A stretch of DNA of 64,000 nucleotides from Phycisphaerae bacterium (GTDB lineage: Bacteria > Planctomycetota > Phycisphaerae > UBA1845): the NCBI GenBank assembly GCA_029260135.1, contig JAJDDV010000058.1:1-64000 (forward strand). Reading direction: 5' to 3'. This document shows positions 28,007-34,635 of the stretch, one piece after another. A program made the translations under genes and the position numbers. A model generated the notes under the pieces. The model saw only the letters and a program-made list of their open reading frames with translations. It had not been told where the DNA came from and made no database searches. The first letter of the stretch is position 1. Each line of letters begins with the position of its first letter.

Positions 28007-29128
28007 GGGCTCGTACACGGAATCGCATGGCACGGATCCGGATCCGACGGACTGAACGGGTACGCCAGCCCGCGAAAAGCATCGACCGTATCCACGTAGT
28101 CCACAACCGTGATCTTCTGGTCCACACACCAGCGGTGGGGCGGAACGCCCACCAGATCCGCACGCACCTTGCGCGGGGCGCACGGCAAATCACGGAACTT
28201 CTCGACGGCTGCAACTGTATCGAGCGGAACACTGACGATGCCGTTGGGAGCGGTCCACGAACAGTCGCCGCCGTCGAACTGGTCGACGAGGTCACCATAC
28301 GTGCTCGTGTACAACCAGAGCGGGTCCGAGTAATTCGACGAGTCGAACGTGTCGCATCCGCACACGATCGATTGCACCCAATACTGTCCCCCCGGAACGA
28401 TCCCTTCGCCAAACACGTCGATCACGCCCAGCGACCCCCAGTCCCGACAATCCGGCTGACACGACAAGCCCGCGACCGTAAAGCCCGGCGAGGGTAGATC
28501 CGCCACAGAGCCGCTCTGCTCGGTTACCCTCCGGGGCTGAGTCACCCACATCGCCTTTCCGTTCCAGATGTCGTAACTCCCGGGAAGATCCATGAACCTC
28601 AGACGAAGCGCAGTCTGCACCTCGGGATTCGTTGGCAACAACGACACATAGCGCACCTTCTCCACCGGTGCAGGCTCGGGCATGGGTGCGGCCAGGAGGT
28701 GAAGCTCGCATTCGTCCGGTATGTCGTTGGAGTTGCAGTCGTTCGACGTTCCGTTCGCGATGTCGCACGCATCAACCACACCGTTTGGCTGACAGTCCGG
28801 CTCGCAATCGTCGGGAACGCCGTTCGTATCGCAGTCGATGCTACCACCGCAACCGGAAACATCACACAGACCGCCCACGGCGCCGCAATCCAGGTCGCAT
28901 TCATCGGCGACGCCGTTGACGTTGCAGTCTGAGTGCTCGACATCGAGCACGAGCGTCCCGCCCGTCAGTTGCCCGACAGACGCCCACCGATATCGTCTCA
29001 CCAGGAGCATAAGGTCCGATGTGACTTGGGATGAGCTCGACCTCAACCTCGCTGTCGCCGAGAAGTACAGGCACCCGAGCGACGTGGACGGGCCGGACGA
29101 GACCGTAGAGCAGCGCAACGCGCGGCAC
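28003..29128 (-). pseudogene. Frameshifted, 5'-truncated secreted protein with DCNxNGxPDECD repeats
   Basis: The 3' part (28003 to about 29000) reads GGTLVLDVEHSDCNVNG, four CNxNGxPD-type repeats, then a beta-rich C-terminal domain ending PCTSP. The 5' part, in another frame (about 29005-29128), reads VEVELIPSHIGPYAPGETIS, the usual lead-in to such domains in planctomycete secreted proteins. Joining them needs one base change near 28975-28990, where a GTGGGCGTCT run appears to hold one extra G. No signal peptide is visible upstream and the 29128 start is only a GTG. The stop lies in the 217-bp repeat. Probably a decayed gene; a sequencing error would explain the frameshift but not the missing N-terminus. 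Confidence 0.6.
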
Positions 29129-29167
29129 GGGCTGGGCACCGGCGGAGTGCTGTCGGCCGCGGGATGA
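29021..29167 (+). CDS. Possible small accessory protein (48 aa)
   Basis: Starts at a GTG preceded by AAGG at 7 bases. The reading VTWDELDLNLAVAEKYRHPS ... EQRNARHGLG has a natural composition, but it overlaps the minus-strand remnant in antisense, so only one of the two can be genuine over 29021-29128. No family recognised. It would be the first of three small plus-strand genes (29021, 29250, 29466). Confidence 0.35.
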   Translation: MTWDELDLNLAVAEKYRHPSDVDGPDETVEQRNARHGLGTGGVLSAAG

Positions 29168-29185
29168 TGACGACAGTCAGTCCAT

Positions 29186-29226
29186 CGCCCCCAGGTCGGG
29201 TTGGGCTTTTCCCTGGCCTGGGGGCG
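29186..29226 (+). terminator. 10-bp GC-rich hairpin
   Basis: Perfect stem CGCCCCCAGG / CCTGGGGGCG around a 21-base loop, just after the small ORF at 29021-29167 and before the one at 29250. There is no terminal T-run, so it may be a weak terminator, an RNA processing site or a recombination structure. Confidence 0.45.
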
Positions 29227-29249
29227 GCTCCTTTCAGAGGACCGATGAT

Positions 29250-29456
29250 ATGAGCGAACCGCGGATGGTGGCACAACGGCCGTCGCTGCACGCACCCCGC
29301 CCGCCGATGACGGCGTCGCACGAGACGTCGGACGACGATGACCCGCCCGTCCTGCGGAGCGTGGACGCCAGCGACCCGCCGGGACGGCATCCGAAGGCGT
29401 GCGACCAGCCGAAGACCGTCGTGCGGCGGAATGGGTCGTGGTCGCGGTTTGGGTGA
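29250..29456 (+). CDS. Possible small acidic/proline-rich protein (68 aa)
   Basis: ATG at 29250 with AGAGGA about 14 bases upstream. The product has a low-complexity SDDDDPPV segment and a basic C-terminus. No family recognised. Its stop is 9 bases before the next gene's ATG, which is the best argument that it is expressed. It may be a fortuitous frame. Confidence 0.35.
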   Translation: MSEPRMVAQRPSLHAPRPPMTASHETSDDDDPPVLRSVDASDPPGRHPKACDQPKTVVRRNGSWSRFG

Positions 29457-29465
29457 GGGGGGCTA

Positions 29466-29885
29466 ATGACCGTCCCGTGTTCAGCCGACGAGAATAGGTT
29501 GATGGACCACACTGAGACGCTAGTCAAGGTCAACGCTTGGGTCGACGAGGGTGTCGCCCCTCTCGTGCGCGCGTTGAATCAATTCGACGACGCAATAACT
29601 CTCGACAGCTGCGAAGGTCACCAGGGGGAATCGGCATACGTGCATTTCTGCTCGCGCGCTGGCGTTGAGGAACTCTGCTCGCTCGTCCATCGCTTGTCTT
29701 CCTTCCTTGGACGCCGTCTACCGGCGAACGACGAGTACAGGCTCACAATAGAATGGGTGGCCGGAGGCACTGAGCCTCTGGCCACCCTTGAGGTCCATCA
29801 GGGCTTCATCCAGCCCTTAGCAGATGCAGTTGATGAGGCTGTCGCTAATGTCGCCCCCAGGATTGCGTCTGCTTGTGACACCTGA
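29466..29885 (+). CDS. Hypothetical protein with SCEGH motif
   Basis: 139 residues with a strong GAGGGGGG site 4 bases before the ATG. The product is a compact alpha/beta protein: LVKVNAWVDEGVAPLVRALN, then TLDSCEGHQGESAYVHF. The D-S-C-x-G-H pattern followed by a strand faintly recalls TYW3/SSO0622-type proteins, but this is a weak resemblance. The neighbours are small accessory genes and the convergent HNH gene, whose end it overlaps by 41 bases, so a phage or integrative-element origin is plausible. Function unknown. Confidence 0.65.
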   Translation: MTVPCSADENRLMDHTETLVKVNAWVDEGVAPLVRALNQFDDAITLDSCEGHQGESAYVHFCSRAGVEELCSLVHRLSSFLGRRLPANDEYRLTIEWVAGGTEPLATLEVHQGFIQPLADAVDEAVANVAPRIASACDT

Positions 29886-30078
29886 CGCAAAGGACTTCAC
29901 AGTTCGACAGCGAATCCGAACCGCCGAGGCTCTCGGCGTGCTTGTGATGATACTGAGCACCGTGGCGCGTAACACGCGTGGGGCAACGCCCGGTGTGTCC
30001 GTGGGATTCTCTCTCGCACTCGCATCGTCCACCGGACCGCTTGAAGGCAAGGTCCTTTGTTGATTCTGAGAAAGCCAT
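29845..30078 (-). CDS. Small HNH-type endonuclease domain protein
   Basis: 77 residues with a strong AAAGGAGG site before the ATG. The whole protein is a minimal HNH module: RCECERE (first Cys pair), QYHHKHAESLGG (the H-N-H histidines and Gly-Gly turn), NCEVLCVRCHKQT (second Cys pair and final His). Such stand-alone HNH proteins occur in phages and integrative elements, where they nick DNA or assist packaging. It overlaps the 3' end of the convergent SCEGH gene by 41 bases, which supports a compact mobile-element origin. Confidence 0.8.
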   Translation of the reverse strand: MAFSESTKDLAFKRSGGRCECERESHGHTGRCPTRVTRHGAQYHHKHAESLGGSDSLSNCEVLCVRCHKQTQSWGRH

Positions 30079-30420
30079 GGTGGCCTCCTTTCATGTTGAA
30101 GAGTTCGATTCTGCGGGCAGCGGAATTCGATCCATAAAGATCAATGGCACGTGGACGACCCGTCCACTCCGCCAGCCTGATCAGGCACGCCCGCCTTGAG
30201 TGCCGCTGCAAATTGCGTTCAGGGTGTGGCCGAGCGTGTATCGCCGATGAGCGCGCACGCCTGGCCTCGTTCTTTTGGTCTTGACATGCGGGGGGCGGAC
30301 GTGCTAAAAAAGGCACGCGCCCCGTACGTAAACGTCTCATCGAGACGTTCTCCTTTGCTCAAGGTATTCGCGGGTCGCATTAGGCCGAGGCGCTGCAACG
30401 TCTCGGCCACTTTTCTGCTG
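30079..30420. other. Intergenic region between two minus-strand accessory genes
   Basis: No supported gene. At about 30283-30325 a bulged hairpin pairs GGGGCG and GCGTGC segments around a run of six A/T pairs. At about 30328-30346 an AACGTCTC / GAGACGTT stem has an ATC loop. These could act on transcripts coming from 30421-30837. A TTGACA hexamer at about 30281 has no convincing -10 partner. Confidence 0.45.
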
Positions 30421-30837
30421 TCAGTCTTCAGCCGCTGCCACCTGAAGACCGTAGAACGTCGGTCGTCGCCCCGCGCCTGCGTCGACGACCTGTACGATTC
30501 CTCCTAACTCCACAAGTCGGCTGAGAATATTCGTGACCGACTTCCGATTGACGTCGCCGTTGAGCCCGCGACCGTGAAGGCGCTGCTCAACGTCCGTGGC
30601 TGTAAAACGATCGGATGACGCAAAACTGCTGACAACATCCTGAACGTGACGCGACAGGTCGGGCGTCCGTTGTCGCGATTGCCTCGCGCCGTTTCGGCGA
30701 CGTGCCGTTGATTCCAGCCGAAATACAACTTCGATGGCCGCCATCTCGCCGTCAAAAGCCTTCTTTGCGGAGGCGATTGCATCATCGCGACGCTTCTTGG
30801 CCAGCGCTCGTAGCCGGTTTCGCTTCGCTTCCGTCAT
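30421..30837 (-). CDS. Probable winged-helix DNA-binding accessory protein
   Basis: 138 residues from the ATG at 30837, with GGGAGAA about 8 bases upstream; the longer frame is not protein-like. A basic helical N-terminus (MTEAKRNRLRALAKKRRDD) is followed by a C-terminal winged-helix-like domain: RFTATDVEQRL (first helix and turn), NRKSVTNILSRLVELG (recognition helix), then IVQVVDAGAGRRPTFYGL (wing). This arrangement is usual for small regulators of mobile elements. Partner genes are unclear. Assignment is by pattern only. Confidence 0.65.
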   Translation of the reverse strand: MTEAKRNRLRALAKKRRDDAIASAKKAFDGEMAAIEVVFRLESTARRRNGARQSRQRTPDLSRHVQDVVSSFASSDRFTATDVEQRLHGRGLNGDVNRKSVTNILSRLVELGGIVQVVDAGAGRRPTFYGLQVAAAED

Positions 30838-31165
30838 CGCATTTCTCCCAAAACGTCCAGGGCCGTTATCGGAACTACGTACAGAATACGCTAGGGCCAT
30901 GACTTTGTCAATTGAGCCGCAACATCTGGTACGCCGTCTTTCAGGATGCCATATATATGGAAAGAACTCACAGGCGTGATGCCACGACGTCCGTACGCGA
31001 AGATGCCGCAAGTCACTGGCTTGTCGGGGCAAATACCGGCCTCAGAGGACGTCAGGCAGGTTGGTGACCAACGACGTGGTCTTAACGCCCCCCGCCGCCT
31101 GGACTTCTCGCGCCTTCGTCAACCACCCTGACACCCCTGGCGGTCAGCCTGTATCATATCCGACC
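30838..31165. other. Divergent intergenic region, no gene seen
   Basis: 328 bases between the winged-helix gene and the MORN-type gene. It has a less GC-rich patch (about 30930-30965, including CATATATATGGAAAG) that could hold promoter elements. No open frame has protein-like features. Confidence 0.45.
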
Positions 31166-31750
31166 ATGAACCTCTCGCGCCGCCAATCGCTCGTGGCCGC
31201 CGTGGTAACCGTCATGCTTATCGCTGTGCTCTTGGCGACAGATGCCGGGCCGTATCGTTCAGAGGCGGTACAGTCACTCGCTTTTGCAGGACTAACCTGG
31301 CAACAGGTCGGACCCTGCACCTCCACCGGAGACGTTCTTCGTCCGGGCATGTCGGCCACCGAATACTCCGCTGGCGAGAGCGACGTCCGCCTTATCGAGC
31401 TTGTTGCCAGCGATGACTCGACCGTGGAGCAGATGTACTCTCGACTTCTCCGCGTTCAGGTCTACGCAAACGGCACATGGATCACCCACGGTCCGGCGCA
31501 TTCGTGGCTTCAGGACGGGTCACGAAGCGAGATCGATCATGTTCGCGGGCTTCCACACGGTGCGCAGCGAGAGTGGTATGCCAACGGGCAACCGCGATTG
31601 GAAATCGAATGGGCCAACGGAATGAAGAGCGGCCGAGCGCGGGGATGGTACAGGAACGGCATACCACTGTACGACGTCGTCTACATCGACGACCACGAGG
31701 TTGAGGGAAGAGCATGGCGCGAAGACGGTACGCTTCGTCAGGACGAGTAG
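31166..31750 (+). CDS. Membrane-anchored MORN-variant repeat protein
   Basis: 194 residues from the ATG at 31166, chosen so that the protein starts with a signal/anchor (about residues 8-25: LVAAVVTVMLIAVLLAT). The C-terminal half has MORN/YwqK-like repeats: GAQREWYANGQPRLEIEW, GRARGWYRNGIPLYDVVY and GRAWREDGTLRQ. Such repeats form beta-hairpin arrays and occur in the YwqK family, sometimes listed as antitoxins, but no toxin neighbour is visible. Likely anchored at the outer face of the inner membrane. Downstream genes follow on the same strand after about 40 bases. Confidence 0.72.
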   Translation: MNLSRRQSLVAAVVTVMLIAVLLATDAGPYRSEAVQSLAFAGLTWQQVGPCTSTGDVLRPGMSATEYSAGESDVRLIELVASDDSTVEQMYSRLLRVQVYANGTWITHGPAHSWLQDGSRSEIDHVRGLPHGAQREWYANGQPRLEIEWANGMKSGRARGWYRNGIPLYDVVYIDDHEVEGRAWREDGTLRQDE

Positions 31751-31789
31751 TCGGTTATTGTCCAATACTCTTTGGGAGGAGTCAGAACC

Positions 31790-32260
31790 ATGTCACGTAT
31801 GATGACTGTTGCGGTGGTTGTGTTGTTGTCGGCGGGTGTTGCGTGGGGGCAAGATCAGCGGGGGGCGATTGTGAGCTACTACGAGAACCTACCTGACGGA
31901 GGCACGTGGATCGCGAGTGTCCCGGACGGCGGCTTCGTCATGACAGATATTGTGACTCCCGGTGGAGCCACAGTCATCGTTCGCGAGAACGGCGTTCACA
32001 AGCTCGTCTGGACCTCGGAGCTTGGCGCCCGGTCATTGCATCTGACGTCAGGCGTTCCGCTCGCCGCAGGTTCGGTGGTCACGCTCCTGCATGGGGGAGG
32101 AGCTAGTACAATCCAAATCGCCCTCAGCGGCTACATCCCCTGTCCCGCTCCCTGCGGTCTGTCCACAATCCCCGCCGTCTCCACCATCGGCCTTGTGATC
32201 ATGGTCAGCGGTCTGCTCGCGGCGGGCGGGTACGTGATGAGGCGTAGGACGGTGGCGTGA
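31790..32260 (+). CDS. Small secreted protein with IPTL/PEP-CTERM-like sorting tail
   Basis: 156 residues from the ATG at 31790, with GGGAGGAG 8 bases upstream. Signal peptide residues 1-20 (ending AWGQ), then a beta-rich body of about 100 residues. The C-terminus has a sorting signal: IPAVSTIGLVIM, a Gly/Ala-rich hydrophobic helix, then RRRTVA. The P-A-x-S-x-IGLV core matches the tail of the protein at 16739-17401, so both are probably handled by the same exosortase-like enzyme. The stop overlaps the ATG of the AlbA_2 gene (TGATG), implying translational coupling with a cytoplasmic partner, which is unusual for a secreted protein. Confidence 0.8.
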   Translation: MSRMMTVAVVVLLSAGVAWGQDQRGAIVSYYENLPDGGTWIASVPDGGFVMTDIVTPGGATVIVRENGVHKLVWTSELGARSLHLTSGVPLAAGSVVTLLHGGGASTIQIALSGYIPCPAPCGLSTIPAVSTIGLVIMVSGLLAAGGYVMRRRTVA

Positions 32261-33219
32261 TGGACCACGTTCCTACCCTTCAAGATACGTTCGAGTCGAT
32301 CGATTTAGCTGCGATTCACGGTTTCGTTGAACAGCGGCGACAAGAGGGCCTGCGCCTAGAGTTCAAGACGCTAGGCAATCACGCCAGCTTCGAGCGTGAA
32401 GACCGGGTCAATCTAGCGAAAGCAATATCAGGGTTCTCGAATTCTGACGGTGGCATCGTCGTATGGGGCATCCAGGCGTGCAGGGACGAGGAACGCGTGG
32501 ACGCCGCTTCTGAACTCAAGCCGATCAAGAATCTCGATCGAGCGCTCTCTGACATCCTCAGTTACACGTCTCAAGCCACCAGCCCCTTGGCCAGTGGCGT
32601 TGACAGCAGGGCCATCGCCGAGGGTGACGGCGCAGGCTATCTCGTCACCTACGTGCCGGTAACTGACGGTCCGCCACACATGGCGATGCTTGGAGAGCAC
32701 CGATACTACCGGCGAACAGGTGACAGTTTTCGCAAGATGGAGCACTTCGAAATCGCTGATATGTTCGGGAAGCGACTGCGACCCGAATTGTCTCTCTTCG
32801 TTCAGTTCGTGCCGTTCTCGATGGCCGGGAGCTACAGGCCCAGGGCCATCGTTGGAATCGAGAACTCCGGACGCGGGATGGCCAGATCCCCGGCATTGTC
32901 TCTTCGCGTCGAACGCCCCTACAAGCCATACGAGTATGGCCTGGATGGGAATGGGACAACCGGACTACCTTCCCTCCCGACTCGGTTGGCGAGGGGTCGG
33001 CTCAGTGAATTCGGCGCGGGCGCAGGACAAGTTGTGCATGCTGGTGCGATCCTGGAGATCACCCAAGTCTATGGCGAGCTGACGGACTCGATCCCCCCCG
33101 AATGCCGAATCGGGTACACGATCAGGGCTGAGGGCATTCCGCCAGTGGAGGGCACGCGGGTTATTCCCGGTGACGAGATCGCGGCCGTCGCAACGGAGCC
33201 GCGTCCGACCTCGCCGTGA
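32260..33219 (+). CDS. AlbA_2/Schlafen-type putative DNA-binding protein
   Basis: 319 residues from the ATG at 32260 (a GTG at 32257 is in frame). The N-terminal domain matches the AlbA_2 (Slfn, PF04326) pattern: LRLEFKTLGNH, then RVNLAKAISGFSNSDGGIVV and WGIQ, with the later YYRRTGDSF strand typical of this family. The C-terminal about 150 residues are beta-rich and unrecognised (NSGRGMARSPALSLRV). AlbA_2 proteins are often regulators or parts of defence and accessory systems. Start and stop overlap with the CTERM gene. A hairpin (33266-33291) follows the gene and probably ends the transcript. Confidence 0.8.
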   Translation: MDHVPTLQDTFESIDLAAIHGFVEQRRQEGLRLEFKTLGNHASFEREDRVNLAKAISGFSNSDGGIVVWGIQACRDEERVDAASELKPIKNLDRALSDILSYTSQATSPLASGVDSRAIAEGDGAGYLVTYVPVTDGPPHMAMLGEHRYYRRTGDSFRKMEHFEIADMFGKRLRPELSLFVQFVPFSMAGSYRPRAIVGIENSGRGMARSPALSLRVERPYKPYEYGLDGNGTTGLPSLPTRLARGRLSEFGAGAGQVVHAGAILEITQVYGELTDSIPPECRIGYTIRAEGIPPVEGTRVIPGDEIAAVATEPRPTSP

Positions 33220-33265
33220 ATCGCAGCTACGCAGACGTCGATACTGGTCGCGAAAGTAAGAAGTA

Positions 33266-33291
33266 GGCCGCCCGAGAAATCCCGGGCGGCC
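33266..33291 (+). terminator. Strong hairpin after the AlbA_2 gene
   Basis: Perfect 9-bp stem GGCCGCCCG / CGGGCGGCC with an 8-base loop, 46 bases after the stop. No T-run follows, so it is a hairpin-only terminator candidate, or it may serve the decayed minus-strand frame on the other side. Confidence 0.55.
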
Positions 33292-33369
33292 GTAGGCGTC
33301 GTCTTGCGGCACGCTACTGGCGCGACCCTTCGATATCAAGTCCCTCAACTCGTCTCGGCGAGAGCCTGC

Positions 33370-33640
33370 CAGCGGGAGGATTGCGACTTGCTGCCAGCGA
33401 TGCGATTGCTTCTTCGTGACGCCAAGGTCGTCGAGCGTCGAAACTGGTTCCGTCGTGGAACCAGTTTTTCGCGGCCGCCCACCCTTGGCTTTCTTCATCT
33501 GCTTGAGCAGCTCGGCGGATTCGCCGAGGCCGGAGAGCTGCGGTGATAAAGTCGCATCGTGCGACTTTTTCGGCTTTCCTTTTCTCTGTCGCTCCATCTG
33601 CCTGAGCAGGTCGCCCGGCGCCTGATTTCTGCATCCACTG
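33370..33640 (-). pseudogene. Remnant of a mobile-element accessory protein
   Basis: The minus-strand frame contains LLKQMKKAKGGRPRKTG ... LDDLGVTKKQSHRWQQVA, a pattern seen in phage/plasmid accessory proteins (GGRP linker followed by LGxxKxQSxRWQ). Upstream there is a second, diverged half-unit (GDLLRQMERQRKGKPKK). The N-terminus is lost at a palindrome cluster (33656-33731), and past RWQQVA the frame runs on as shadow sequence, so this is not an intact gene. Confidence 0.5.
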
Positions 33641-33655
33641 TAATTGATATTCTCG

Positions 33656-33679
33656 AAACCGATCCAATTGGATCGGTTT
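33656..33679. repeat. 24-bp perfect palindrome
   Basis: Self-complementary sequence with half-site AAACCGATCCAA. It adjoins a second palindrome at 33706-33731 and marks the junction between the remnant at 33370-33640 and the IS256 fragment. It could be an operator, a resolution site or an element end. Confidence 0.8.
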
Positions 33680-33705
33680 TGTGTTTTGCTGCACATTTAG
33701 TCCTG

Positions 33706-33731
33706 GATTTGTCCGGGTTCCCGGACAAATC
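33706..33731. repeat. 26-bp perfect inverted repeat
   Basis: Arms GATTTGTCCGGG and its complement separated by TT. It lies just inside the break point of the truncated IS256-like transposase. Confidence 0.8.
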
Positions 33732-33734
33732 GTG

Positions 33735-34021
33735 AATCCCCCGCCCCGTTCACGGGGCGTCTGGAGTGGAACCGTGCCGCTGCCGAGCGTCAGGCGGGTG
33801 GGTGAGGAGCCGTTGCGGTAGCCGCGAAAGCCGTCTCCGCGTTCGTACCGTCCCCGGCCGAGGTACGCGTCCACCTCGTCTCCGAGCGCCGTCATCAACA
33901 TCTCCCGAGCCCCAGCGCGGGCCAGTGCTTCCAACTGATCGGGTACGACCTCATTGGCCGTTTCTGTTCCTTCCGGGGCCGCGGACTTGACAATCCGCGT
34001 CGCTTTCCGTTTCCTGGACAT
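33735..34021 (-). pseudogene. Truncated IS256-family (mutator) transposase, N-terminal fragment
   Basis: About 92 residues from the ATG at 34021. LARAGAREMLMTALGDEVDAY and RYERGDGFRGYRNG, then LGSGTVPLQTPRER, match the conserved N-terminal part of IS256-like transposases, which are normally about 400 residues. The DDE catalytic region is absent: after the conserved part the frame runs into a palindrome cluster and unrelated sequence. This is therefore a dead fragment and shows past transposition in the accessory region. Confidence 0.75.
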
Positions 34022-34071
34022 CCGGCATCCTCCGTGTTGAATCAGAGACGCTTCTGAAGGGAGGACGCCCG

Positions 34072-34494
34072 ATGATCGTCCTGCATCGTGGCGTGGCCTG
34101 CGACGCGCTGCAGGGCTTGCTCGATGCGCTGCAGGGAACCCAAACGACAACCGTGGAACTCAGAAACGATGGAGCCTTTCCGGTCGAGGTGACGCTCCTT
34201 TACGACGACAATCAGGAAACGGTCGACGGAGTGATCCAGGTTACGGGCACGGAACGGAACGTGACGATCGCCGCCGGCGCGACGGAGTCGTTGTCACGCT
34301 CCTGTGACGAACTCCAGGCCGTAATCATCGACGACGCCGATCTTCAGCTAGTCGGCGAGTTGGGCCCGGAAGACAGGAGCAACCTGCTACGCGACGGAGA
34401 TGACTTTCGGTGTGGCGAGACGATCGTGTTCACGTTTGACCACTCCGACTTGATCTTGGATTTCGCCATCGCGGTCACTACCCAGTCGCCATAA
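34072..34494 (+). CDS. Hypothetical beta-rich protein, possibly truncated at its N-terminus
   Basis: 140 residues with GGGAGG about 9 bases before the ATG. The body (TTVELRNDGAFPVEVTLLYD, then FTFDHSDLILDFAIAVTT) is typical of planctomycete secreted beta-sandwich proteins, but there is no signal peptide; the N-terminus DALQGLLDALQGTQ begins abruptly next to IS256 debris. It may therefore be the 3' part of a formerly secreted protein, re-initiated at an internal ATG. Function unknown. Confidence 0.6.
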   Translation: MIVLHRGVACDALQGLLDALQGTQTTTVELRNDGAFPVEVTLLYDDNQETVDGVIQVTGTERNVTIAAGATESLSRSCDELQAVIIDDADLQLVGELGPEDRSNLLRDGDDFRCGETIVFTFDHSDLILDFAIAVTTQSP

Positions 34495-34585
34495 CGCTGC
34501 GCAGGACTCGCTGCCGTCATCGCGGATGAGGCGGGTGGCCCACTTCTTCAGAGGTGCGGGACTCGATTCCAGGATGTAGGACGAC

Positions 34586-34615
34586 GGGTGGCCAAGCGAA
34601 GCGCCGCCATGTTCG
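34586..34615 (+). repeat. GCGAAGCGCCGCCATG dispersed repeat, copy 4
   Basis: GGGTGGCC followed by AAGCGAAGCGCCGCCATGTT, between the hypothetical gene and the mutS 3' end, 6.8 kb from the other three copies. The preceding 60 bases (GGTGGCCCAC ... GGGACTCGATTCCAG) also match the 27.4 kb locus, so the whole element was dispersed. Confidence 0.8.
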
Positions 34616-34635
34616 AGACGTGCCGGATGCCGACC

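Noticed and set aside
27382-28412. Overlapping minus-strand frames of 94-215 codons across the 27.4-28.2 kb repeats
   Set aside because: The predicted peptides are translations of the same 217-bp repeat (each repeats GAAVPPLRLSG-like strings), so they are artefacts of repetition.
30219-30410. 63-codon minus-strand frame downstream of the winged-helix gene
   Set aside because: It spans two hairpins, lacks a ribosome site and has no recognisable sequence.
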